The translations under genes were made by a program, and so were the position numbers. Positions 24,402 through 35,636 of a DNA stretch of 64,000 nucleotides are shown here, one piece after another. The stretch spans positions 558,001-622,000 of the forward strand of contig NW_026515468.1 of NCBI RefSeq assembly GCF_014898815.1, read 5' to 3'. Numbering within the stretch: the first letter of the stretch is position 1; each line of letters opens with the position of its first letter. Under the pieces are notes generated by a model that did no database searches, had not been told where the DNA came from, and was given only the letters and a program-made list of their open reading frames with translations. The stretch comes from Panonychus citri. Lineage: Eukaryota > Arthropoda > Arachnida > Trombidiformes > Tetranychidae.

Positions 24402-26028
24402 ATGAGTGTCCATTTATCGTGTTCATCATCAAATTTGATGATTTTCATGTTAACATTATTTTCGGTTGTTAATTTAATCGGTGCCAATTCTAAATTAATT
24501 CCTGGTAAATCTCGAGAAACAATTAAATTGTCATCGTCCGTTTCTCCATCTTCAACATCGTCATCTTCCCTTTCGGCCGATGAACGGGTTCTCTTAAGTC
24601 AATCACACATGCAATTCACCTTTGACCTGATGTCGTCCATCGTAATGACCGAAGCTTATAATCCCAATTCAAAGCTATTACAATCAATTGTTTTCTCACC
24701 TTTAAGTATCCAATCAATTCTGATGATGGTTCATCTCGGTGTCAAGGGTCGCACTCGAGCTGAAATCGCTTCCGCCCTTCATTTGGACAATTTCCTCACC
24801 TCCAACGGGATTAATACAGTTAACGGTTCATTCATAAGGACTCATCAAATTTTCGGGGAATCAGTTAATTCACTTCTAGATGACGATGAGATAATTAAAT
24901 ACTTTTCTATGGCTAATCAAATTTTCATCAACAAAGATCTAAATGTCAACACTAATTACAAAAAAGCTTTACAACATTATCATGATGCGACTTTACAATC
25001 AATAGATTTCAATTCCAATGGTGTGGTTGATGTAAGTTCACCATGATAATCAAATCAAATCAATTAATCAACTTAACTTTGACTGCAATTTTGTCACCAA
25101 ATGATTTGGAAACACAACAACGTTGATTATTGAGGAAATCATGTTATTGTTGATTGATTGTTGTGATTGAGTTTTTTTCTCTCTCTTGATTGTTAAACTT
25201 TCTTTTTCTTTTTAATTGCAGAAAATTAATGATTGGGTCACCAAAACAACTAAAGGAGCAATTAAAAAGTTTCTCAGTTCACCAATATCTCCATCAACAG
25301 CTCTCGTTGCATTGAACGCGCTCAGTTTCAGAGGTGATTGGTTATATAAATTTGACGAACAGGAAACTCAGAAAAATTCATTATTCCAATTAACTAATGG
25401 ACAGAATGTGAGAGTCTCCATGATGGTCGGTAAACTACCGATCGCATTTGGGGAAATTAACGATGGCCGATTAAAAGCATCGATCATTGAGCTTCCATAC
25501 AAAACTCAACGATTAGGACTGTTCATGGTTCTGCCGTTGGAAGATTCACCGAACGCCCTTTTCAACCTAATGAGGTCACTTAATTCAACGAGTTTCACCC
25601 AATTAATTGCTTCCATGAAGAAAAGCAAGAAAGGCGATGAGGTTAATGTACGAATTCCCAAGTTCGACATATCGTCCAAGCCCGATTTAACTACGATTCT
25701 CCGTTATTCTCTTGGTCTAAGATCAGTTTTCTCGGGAGGCGAAGCCGATTTCACTTCCATGTTTGATAATTCATCTTCTTCTTCTTCTTCCTCTTCATCA
25801 TCCACATCATCATTATCGCCAATATCGTTGAGTCAGTTCACTCATCAAGCCGTCATGTCGATCGATGAAAATGGTTCAATCGCCGGAGCCGCAAGTGCCA
25901 CTTTAGTTGAACGGGTCGGACTTTTCAATGGACCTTATTTCGAGGCCGATCGACCTTTCATTTTTTTCCTTACCGATAAACAATCAGGTCTAATTTTGTT
26001 TGCTGGCATTTTTGCCTCACCAAATTAA
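24402..26028 (+). CDS. Secreted serpin (serine protease inhibitor family)
   Basis: Two exons, 24402-25031 and 25222-26028, join in phase 0 to give 478 aa. An N-terminal hydrophobic segment (~residues 12-28) is a likely signal peptide. Residues from about 60 show the helix A-type start and the motif SPLSIQSILMMVHLGVKGRT. The second exon has the NALSFRGDW strand and, at the C terminus, the serpin signature FEADRPFIFFLTD. The reactive-centre loop hinge starts near residue 425 (DENGSIAGAASAT): a small-residue hinge compatible with inhibition, with Ala at P12 and Gly at P11. P1 probably falls at Arg or Val in ERVGL, so a trypsin- or elastase-like target is possible but not certain. A 13-residue polyserine run (~393-407) sits about 30 residues before the hinge. 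Start chosen at the first ATG giving a signal peptide. Confidence 0.93.
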
Positions 26029-26891
26029 TCAATCATTCATCACCTGACAATTAACTTATCGCCATTCATATTCATGAAATTCATTATCATCCCATGAAAA
26101 TTATATAATATCTGATCTCACCTTTTCTTCATGGTTTCTCCTTGCTGATTAAAAGACAATTTAATTAATCGTCTTAATCCTTGATCATAATTTATTCACA
26201 TGAAATTATCACTTAAACGCTTCATCATGATTGTAATTAAATGAAGCTGGGAAATCTTAATTGTTGTTAAAACTATTAATTATCTAAGAGAAATATATAT
26301 TCATGAGATTATCATTTCTTTCATCACTAAATCATTGGATTATTGTTAAAAATATGTTTGATTTAGATGAAAATTAAACAAATTAAAATGAAATTTATTT
26401 TTAGCTGGAAAAATATTTAATTCAACAAAAATAATGATAATCATAATTAACTACAAGGTTATTAGGTTATCAAATTAAAGGTTAGATTAATATACCTTTA
26501 GACTCAATTTGATTAACGGTCCAACTGATCAGTCAGATTAAAGGTTGAGTTGCCTCTTAATTGTGGCTAAATTGCTGCATTTAAATGACAGAAATGTTAG
26601 TTAATTTGTTTGTTTTTATAAATCATCAAGTCACCGACCTGGTCCAGTCTGAGAAGAGCAAGAAAACCAAAACCTAACAGGATCCAAATTAAATCATCTT
26701 AAATGGTCACTGATTAACTTGATTAACCAACATTAGAGTAGTTTAATTGAACACAATCAAGTTTAGATTGATCAAGATTAATTACAAGTTGGTCGACGAT
26801 AGATTTTGTTTTTGTTTTCTTTCAGTTAATCAACACAATTTTCATCTTAATTCAGTTCAGTTTATTTATAATCTAATTTGAAATTCACATT
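26029..26891. other. Intergenic DNA after the serpin
   Basis: AT-rich, no gene seen. The last ~150 bp before 26892 contain several TCAGTT-type motifs that could be the start region of the next gene. Confidence 0.5.
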
Positions 26892-28061
26892 ATGTTGACC
26901 AATCAAATGATGACCGGTAAATGTTATCATTACATTGTCATTGTTTTATTGATTGTTTTGTCTTCCAATTGTGTTAATACACTTGATCTTGGTGAGATTC
27001 TGATTCCTGGACAACAATCAATTCTGTTCATGGAGCAAGATTTATCATTGGAACATCGGAAACATGATAATTGGAGGATTATCTCAGTTCATCTTAAATC
27101 TAAATCAATTTCATCTTCGACAACGATAACATTTGGAGGTTCCAGTTATCCATCTTGGTTCCGATCGATCGATAAGTGTCTCAAATGGTTTAATTACTTT
27201 GATACCAATCAAGTTCTACAATTAATTGAATCCAATACAACAATTAAGTTCATCCCAACGGAGACAATGAATCAACTCTACAGTGCTTGTGATCTATCTG
27301 AACGGATTAAAGGTTCATCAGTCAATTCAATCAATCGAAATGATCAAGAATCTCCTTTACTGGTCAATGGTCAGTTAGATGAAACTGATCGAGAAAAAGT
27401 TGATAGATTGTTGAAAGAGAAATCGAAACAATTTAAAAAAGTTTTAATTCGTTTCCATTACAATGAAGATGATGTTAATTCTGAGGTAAAACCACTCGAA
27501 GGTATAATTGTTAATATTTTACCTGGAATCGAATCTAATTTAACTAAATCAAATCAAAGTGACCAATTAACGATTGATTATTGCAGAATTTATGATAAAA
27601 TTAATGTAGAAAAATATTTAACCATCAATCCGAAAACACCAACAATTAACTTAGAATCAAGGTTTATAGAGATTGTATCAACTCTATGTCGAGATGCTTT
27701 AGATTTGATTAACGTGCAAGAAAATTTATTCAACGATCTAATTGTTGGCCAACAATTAAAGGAAATTAATTTTCTCGAAGTTGATAATGAAAGTTGGAAA
27801 TCAAGAGGAACTCGTAACTTTTTAATTCGTCTCCATACCAGATCAAAAGCTCGTCCATTTAAATGGTTAATCAACAAACCCGATTATCTATCCCAATGGA
27901 GTTTAATTGTTGATCATTGTGACATTTTCTCAAATCCTGATTTAGTTGATTTATTAACAGTGAAAGAAACTTCATCAACTAATCATAACAATCAACTGAT
28001 TGATCGACCAACAATCAAATATCTTCTCAATACCTGTGATTATGTTAATATTTATCAGTAG
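26892..28061 (+). CDS. Secreted protein of three cysteine-paired repeats, family not recognised
   Basis: A single-exon frame of 389 aa. Methionines at 1, 6 and 7 could start it; all leave a hydrophobic signal peptide (~13-24) ending near SSNCVNT. The mature part appears to be three diverged units of about 80-90 residues, near 62-139, 182-272 and 308-388. Each begins with a beta-strand-like stretch (IISVHLKSK; VLIRFHY; FLIRLHT) and ends with two cysteines 35-39 residues apart (C96/C133, C231/C266, C343/C382), the second preceded by L-x-(S/T) or similar and followed by D or R. That suggests one disulfide per unit. There are a few N-x-S/T sites. I do not recognise the family and assign no function. 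It converges with the debranching-enzyme gene downstream. Confidence 0.75.
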   Translation: MLTNQMMTGKCYHYIVIVLLIVLSSNCVNTLDLGEILIPGQQSILFMEQDLSLEHRKHDNWRIISVHLKSKSISSSTTITFGGSSYPSWFRSIDKCLKWFNYFDTNQVLQLIESNTTIKFIPTETMNQLYSACDLSERIKGSSVNSINRNDQESPLLVNGQLDETDREKVDRLLKEKSKQFKKVLIRFHYNEDDVNSEVKPLEGIIVNILPGIESNLTKSNQSDQLTIDYCRIYDKINVEKYLTINPKTPTINLESRFIEIVSTLCRDALDLINVQENLFNDLIVGQQLKEINFLEVDNESWKSRGTRNFLIRLHTRSKARPFKWLINKPDYLSQWSLIVDHCDIFSNPDLVDLLTVKETSSTNHNNQLIDRPTIKYLLNTCDYVNIYQ

Positions 28062-28771
28062 TTAAATCAACAGTTGATGTAATCATTTTGTTGATTGTTG
28101 ATGGGAAAAGTTAATCATAAATTGTTGCCAATTAATTGCTGAGATGATGATTTCTCTGTTAAACAAATTAAATTGTAATTCCTTGAGTTTGTCCTTGATT
28201 ATCAAGATTCACTTGTAACTTTTTATCGTCATCAATTATCTTAGAGATTTAATTTATCTCTCATTCAATTAATTAAAGTTAATTGTAAATAAAACGATGA
28301 CGAGTATTTTGATTGAGATTGTGATTAATTCAAGGATAACTTGAATAAAGAGTAAATCACAAGCACATGATTTAGAAACAATTCTTGATAGTTGATTGTC
28401 AATAGTTGTGATTAGTTGATTGTTTTTCTCGGGATAGATGAACATTATCAAAAAGTTTATAATAAAGTTTTTAACAACAATTAATTAGATAAATTGTTAT
28501 TAATATTGATAAAAGAATATAATTGAATCAACCTCAGAACTCTTTGTATAATAATCAGAAATGACAATAACAATTATAAGATAATTGTTATCAATTAAGG
28601 ACAAAAGGTGAACACAAGGGTAACACATAAGGAGGATAAATTGTTGATGATTAAAGAGGAAAAGAAAATAATTATAACAATAACAATAATAATAATTAAC
28701 AGTGGGAATAGTTAATAAGTGATGATAATAACAAATTCGTTGTATCTTTTTGATTGTTTCTGCCAACCGAT
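28062..28771. other. Intergenic DNA between converging genes
   Basis: AT-rich DNA holding the 3' ends of two convergent genes. A minus-strand open frame at 28500-28838 overlaps the end of the debranching enzyme and has no recognisable content. No other gene seen. Confidence 0.6.
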
Positions 28772-31700
28772 TTAAGTACAATTTGAATCGTAGAGACAAT
28801 CTAATAATGTACCAATGGTCCAGGCTTGAGTATGACAACTATCTGGACAATGGTCACCATTAGAATTGGTTAACTCTGGAAGACCAAACCATGGATTTGA
28901 CTCGATGGCACAATAGTGTTTCGATAAAATTTTCAACAATTTAACAATTATAATATTCTTATCATTTGTAAATGAGTAACTGGCACGTAAGAAATAGCCC
29001 ATTGGCCAGAGCCATTCTGGACCTTGATGATAATTAAAACCATGAGCAACTTTCGGATCATCTGAATCGTTTGAATTAAAATAATCTCCTCGGTAATTCC
29101 AATCACTTGGATCAAGAGTTTTAATTCCAAGGGGACCAACAAGCGTCTCTTCAACTAATTTCAGAGCTTTTTGAGCTTTTTCTGGTGTGAACATTTCAGG
29201 GGCCACTGTCATGGCGACCAAAAAGTTGGGTCGGAATTGGAAATCTTGCCATTTTTGTGTTGCTCCAAATGAATCTTTGTAAATCTCCCGACGATTAACC
29301 AATGGATCTTGTGAATCGGGTGACACCCAAAAGTGAGGTTCAAAATTTGCATGTATCCTATCAGCCCACTCTTTCCAAGTCCAACTTGCACCAAGAGAGG
29401 TGACAGATTGATGAGGATATTTACCCAATTCCCACATCTCAGCTAACCAAGTGATAACTGATTTACTAAGTCCAACCAGTTCAACGGCTGAACCATCACG
29501 AGGTGTTGCTGGTTTACCCCGATTTCCCGCTTTATCGGATGAGCCCATTTTGTCCATCCAAGTACCACAGTTCCATTCATTTCCACCATAGACAAATCCC
29601 GTCTCTTTGTTAACACCCACTCGAACATTAAAACCTTCATCGGTCATATGAGCATCAATATTGGTTCCAGCATCTCTTTCTCGGAATTCAATGCCCTCAA
29701 AGTGTCGATTAAGAGCTTCTTGCATAACCTCATGAAGAGGTTGAGTAGAATCACCGGTTAACACCGCAACAGAATCATCGGTAGGGAAAATTCGTCGAAC
29801 TGGTTCATTCATAATTACATGACCATTTGGAACAATTTTAGAATAATCTTTGATGGCTTGAAGCCACCACCAAACTGCATCTCGACAATTATAACGAGCG
29901 TTTGTTGCTTTATCTAAGAGATTAGGAATCAAACCATGTCTAAGAACTCCAGCAAATCCTAAGATTATGTATCGAGCTTCATCAAAACGACCAGGAATCA
30001 AAAGACATCCTCGAATGGCGATAAAAGTATCACGACCCCAGTTTCGCATGTAACCTGATACAAAATGTGGTAAACCAGCAGCAATAGTTGGAGCTCGAGG
30101 TCGGGGAATACCACCGATAGTGATAACTGGTGGTTTGGGTTCAGAAATATCATCAGCAAGAGGTGGAAGTGCTGAAGTTTGATTAAAGCCAACCAAAGAT
30201 AAGCTTCCAAAGATAAGTGCTCTTGTAAATCCATTAGGATTGACAACAGTTTCGGCTAACACATTCCAGCATCTTTGTACTGATGCTGAGTAAATGGGTG
30301 TGATGATACCGTCAAAATAACGGGGTCTCAAATAAACAGGTACATCTTTCAAAGTGTCAAAAGCTTTTTTCAACCAATTAGACAATTCAACAGTAGATTG
30401 ACGTTTGGATAAACGATTAACAATATAATCAGGTAACCAAAGACCATCTCGAAGGTTATTGCAGATTGGATGTCCAAGGTCGTTCTTAGTCCTGATATCT
30501 TTCCAGTAATACATAAGACCTAAGAAGAAAAAAAAAGAGAATGTGATAACTTGTTATCCCTGAAATTTTATCTATTTCCCTTTTATCTCTCTCATGATAA
30601 AATTGTTACAATTTTACATAAGATTTATGAGAATCATTAAGTATATTATACCTGCAAGGCCACAGTAAATTAGATTGGTAAAAGCAGGAATATTGTAAAC
30701 ACCACCACCGAATTCGTCCTTTTCTTCTTGATCCGTTCGGAAGAGTATGAAATTAAGATCATCCAAAGTGAAACTCGCAAATAGTAAAGCTAATTCATCT
30801 TTACAATGAGCCAATCGTTTCAATGAATTTAAAGCGTTAATATGTTTAGCCTCTAATGAGACATCAAAACAAATGACAGATCCAGGAGAGAATTGATTAA
30901 ATTCAATCTTATTGTTTCCATCTTTAGATTCAACTCGAACCATATCACTTTCGGTAAGTTTAATATCTTGACGAACGGCGGCCTTCATGTTTTTCAGGCC
31001 ATTAATGTAATGAGAGGCTTTATGAAACTCTTCATAGTCTCCAACTAATTTACCTTCAAAGATAATCTTGTTAAAATGACCAGCAACTTGTAATGGTTTA
31101 ATGTACCCTGTTTCCCATGGTTTATCTGGTTTATGGAAACAAGTTCGAGCAACTAGAATAATTGATTTGTGAGTATCTGGATTGTGTCGGGTAAGAGCAA
31201 CAACATCATAATTAACTTGATCAACAAAAAGCTCAGAATAACCTTCAATAGCAAGTTTCTTGTGTAATTCATTGAGAACCTTTTTAGCATGAGTTATACC
31301 ATCGGAATAAGAAACGTGCTCATGTCCAGGAGAATCGGACCAAAATGCCCATGGACGCCATTCGTTGACAACGTGAATATGATGGGGTACAAGTTCATCA
31401 TAACCCCGACTAGAGCCGATAGCGGATGCAGACATGGCCACCATACTGGCCGAAGCAAGATAATCAAAAAGTGAACGTTTATCGATTGGACATTCATTGT
31501 CATGGGTCATGTCAAACATGATCGCATGAGACATTGAAGGTATTAGAGGGGTTGGATTGATTTTCTCAAAAGCTCCGACAGGTTCACCGCCATAACGGTG
31601 AATAAACCGACCAAGTTCATGTGAATCTGGGGCAGCAAGAGATTCACGTATTAAAGAGTTGATTCCAAGACGATTAACAAACAGATTATCCGTCTCTTCA

Positions 31701-34077
31701 GATGAGGTAAAAAGCTCAGCGATTACGTAAAGATTTGGTCTGATCTTTCGAGCAGCGTCCAACATGTACTCGGCAACGTGTAAAGGTGTCGAATGGCAGT
31801 TATCTAATCGAACACCATGAAAAATTCGAGCAGTTTCTTCAATGTAACTTTTCATGTGATTCCAAAGGAAAGGACAATCTTCATAACATTCACCGAAACG
31901 AAGTTTAACCGAATCACCCCAGGCAATAAGTTCTCGTCTCAGATATACAAATGAATCGGGAGCGGCAAAATTTCTCAATGGATCGTAGCCCATGACCCAA
32001 CCATTGTGGGCAAAAAAGTAAGAACAATACTTATCATCATACATTGCTTTCTCTTCTTCTTCCAGAGTTGCCCTTTCAGGCCCGTAAGTAGTAAAATATG
32101 GCGTTAAAAGTGGATCAGTTCGAGAGACGAATCGTTTCCTTGGACCTTGTGGGTCGAGTCTTTCATATCGAATCTGAGCAATTGCATTGGTAACAGCGGC
32201 CTGAATATGACCATGTATTTGCTTTCTAATTCCTTCATTAAGCTCCTCTGCTTTGGGCTTTAAAAGAGCGGCTCTTTCTTCAACAAGATCTTTTGTGATG
32301 GCACTTCGACTGACATCCCAAGCGACCATATTTAAAGAGGTATGAACCTCGAAACGTGATCTTAATCGACGATACTTTGGATCTTGGATAACGTTTAGCT
32401 TTGTAACAGGTTCGGGAGTTTTTTGAGGATAAACTGTACATTGTGCAATTTGAATTAGACAATGTTTAAGATCCTCAGCAACACGTTCAGGTCCAATCAG
32501 GTAAAACTCTTCGATGTTAAGTAATGGAAGATAATGTTCCCAAATGATTTTCTCAATAATTCTTAAATCATTTTCACTGTTAACTTCACTTGTAAGTCCT
32601 TCATCAGTCCATTTACCGTTAATAATGTCTAATGAAAGATGCCAAAACATACGATCCAATAGGTAAGCAGGTCTAAGATGAGGTGAATTTTTTAAATTGT
32701 AACAACATTCTGGATGTTCAAATATCCATGGGCTCTCATTGGCAGTGTGATTTAAAACGATATCGGTAATTGATAACATTGACCACTCTTTTCTCATGTA
32801 TTCAACAAGATTAGCTACATGTTCAAAATTATGTTCCGGGTTTTGTTGATTGTGACTGAATTTTGGATTCAAGGTGAGTTGATCTTTGATTGAATAAGCT
32901 GATTGAGAAGCACCAAGTGATTGAATCGGTGTAAAATGTATCATATTGTATCCACACTTATTTGCCACTAAAAGTCGTCCTTGCCAAGTTTCAAAGGTAC
33001 CCAATAGTTTACTTAAAACGGTTTGACAAACAATTGAATCTAATCGGATTTTCTCATTCTCTTTACCCACTTCGAGAATTGGTTCAACCAAAATGTAACC
33101 ATTACAATTTATCTGTGCATCATCCTCTTCATCTTCAGCGATAATAAAATATTTATACGATCCTGGTACAGTGAATTTCAGGCTTACATAGGAACTTGAG
33201 TCTTCAGGATCTTCAATCCATCGATGATGTCGAAATTTTAATCGTGAGAATGTCACATTGTCTTCCGGATAATTTGAATAAAGCCTTGTGTGTCGGCCCA
33301 GTAGACTAGGTCCTAGACAAAATTTGATGACCGTTCCTATTGATGGAAAAGAAAAACACAAAATAGAACATAGAAAAAAAATTGAGCAGAAGAACCAACG
33401 AAATTGAAAAGTATATAAGGTATCCAAATGGAGAATCACAAACACAATCATGATACAAGGTCATTGGAGCATAAAGAGAAGGTTAAAGATAATCCACCAT
33501 GGAAATTGAGTCATTTAGACAAGATAATAAGATTGAAAGCAACGAAATTTCATCTCTTACCTTGAGAAACACGAAACAAAGTCCTCTCAAGATTTTGTGC
33601 AGCTTCAAGTCGTTTAATCTTGATTACGGGTTCATCGGTGTAAACCACAAGTGTTGGATCCATTTCGGGTGCAGGTAAAACTTTAGGAACCTTAAAAAAT
33701 CGATTGATTATTGCACTAAGAGAGAAGAAGCGAAGAAAATCATCAATGACAATGGTGACAAAAAAAAGAAAAGAGAAAAAACCAAACACAGAGAATAGAA
33801 AATATTGAAAGAAAACACAACCACAAATAGAAAATCACCAACAATAATCAATATGGAAGAAAAAAGAATACACTAGATTTTCTCACAAATAGACAAGAAA
33901 AAGAAAGAATTAAATTAAATTAATTGTCTGTTGTGAGAAAAGAATCAAATTAAACTCTTGTTAATTTAGATAATTAATTGTTGACGAGAAAATTGATTCT
34001 GAAAATAAATTAACAAGAAAAGAAAACGAAAAAAAGAAAACAACTTACAGCGCCATCGCTCTCAGGCAGTCGAACAT
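28772..34077 (-). CDS. AGL: Glycogen debranching enzyme (4-alpha-glucanotransferase / amylo-alpha-1,6-glucosidase)
   Basis: Four exons join in phase on the minus strand: 34077-34049, 33715-33561, 33336-30652 and 30519-28772. They give about 1538 aa, close to the usual animal length of ~1530. The enzyme moves maltotriosyl units from a limit-dextrin branch, then hydrolyses the remaining alpha-1,6-linked glucose, in the cytosol. The N-terminal glucanotransferase half has GVRLDNCHSTPLHVAEYM (nucleophile Asp near residue 573) and VIAELFTSSEE (acid/base Glu near 602), plus the MTHDNECP motif. The C-terminal glucosidase half has MRNWGRDTFIAIRG and FNYHQGPEWLWPMGYF, both strongly conserved. The first exon encodes only about ten residues; its ATG at 34077 was chosen because the CT|T splice joins the conserved frame exactly. 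No disrupted motif seen. The start region faces the p38 gene. Confidence 0.96.
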
Positions 34078-35636
34078 TTTTTTCCTCTCAACAGGAATTG
34101 TCTTCTTTTGTAACACTTGAATTGGGCACTTGAGCTAATCGACCGGTGCGAACCCACTGACAACAGATTCTTTCAGATTTTTCAACAGTTTTTGATTATC
34201 AAGAGTCTTTGGTTATCTTCAAGTCAACAATAAATCTTATCCTTATCTTGACCATCACTTTTTATACATCAAATGTTGACCTTTCACTTATGTTGTCACC
34301 TTTTCGTTGTCCAATCAATTTGAATTTCAATTGTGAGGGAACAATTTGTAAGTAATTTAATCTTTACTCTTTCCCTCTTTTCTCCCTTGAGAGGAAATTA
34401 TTTTTCTCTTTCTTTTCTTGTGTTTTTCTTTTTTTCAAATTTATTCTCTTTTTTTTTGTTCTTTTTCTTCATCTCCCCATTTACCATGATTGTCAACGAG
34501 TCAGATTGATTACACTCTCTTTAAATGGTAAAGATGAGAGACATTGGAAAGATGAAGAGGGAGAGAAAATAACAAAACAATTTCTCTTTGGCTAAAGAGA
34601 ATTTCTATAATTTTCTATTCTATTCTATTTCATAATGGTCGCCATTTGTGTGTCATGTGTTGATGGCACTTTCTCATCTCGTGGACAAGGAAATAGAGAC
34701 ATTGTATCTGTATTGATTATGTGATTTCCTATCCGTTCACAATCAACTCACTCAAACAGATTGAAACAAATGTTAAGGAGCCTTAGGTAAACGTCAACAA
34801 TTAAAAAAGCTAATCTAAGTGAAGTTAATATTACATGTGATTATCTTTTTCCTCGCGTAAAAAAAGGTTAATCGTATTAATTTATAGATTTGCCATTTAA
34901 ATCATCCATTTTCTATGATTGTACTTGTTTGATTGATTCGATCTACTAAGATTGATTAAATTTCTTAGACAACAAATATTAGTGACGTTAATTAATATCT
35001 TTAGTTTTCCAATATTACCCAACATGTGATCACTACAACATCTCAATTGTTCACCAATTAACTTTAACAATTCAGACAAACAAAAAATCCGCTTACACAT
35101 CCTAAAATCTTCAAGATCAGATTAACATTCAAATCTGATGAGAGATGAGAAAATCTGATTGATAATAATCTTAATTATCCAATTAATCAAAAAATTTAGT
35201 AACTTTTATTTACCGTTACTAGATTTTTCTTGAGTTTCTCTCTCAAAATCAATCATAAAATCAAACTGATATCATTGAATTCATTCATTTTTCATAGTTA
35301 TTAACTAATCTCCCAGATTTAGATAATCGATTCATGAGAAATTCAAACTGATTAATTAATTTCTGGAAGGAAAATACGATAAAAAGTTCATTTTCTAATT
35401 GAAAGATGGAGACACAGTTGGAACATTTTTTGTTCTTTTTTGAGAATTTTTTTCTCTTCCATTTATTGAGAGAGAACTTCTCTTTCTGTTATCTGCTTTA
35501 AAGAAAACAGGATTTTCTTTTTTAACATTTATCTCTTTTTTTCTCTTTCGATCTCATCATCAAACGGATACTTCCTTTTTCTGATAACCCATATCAAAAC
35601 CTCCGAAACAACAACAACAACTTCAACATAGACAAC
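34078..35636. promoter_or_regulatory. Shared upstream region of the divergent debranching-enzyme and p38 genes
   Basis: About 1.56 kb between two divergent starts, T-rich toward the p38 side and without a supportable gene. It must hold both promoters and 5' UTRs. I could not place a TATA box or start site with confidence. Confidence 0.5.

Noticed and set aside
28500..28838. Minus-strand 112-aa frame beside the debranching enzyme
   Set aside because: Overlaps the true C-terminal exon and is rich in simple Ile/Tyr/Cys runs.
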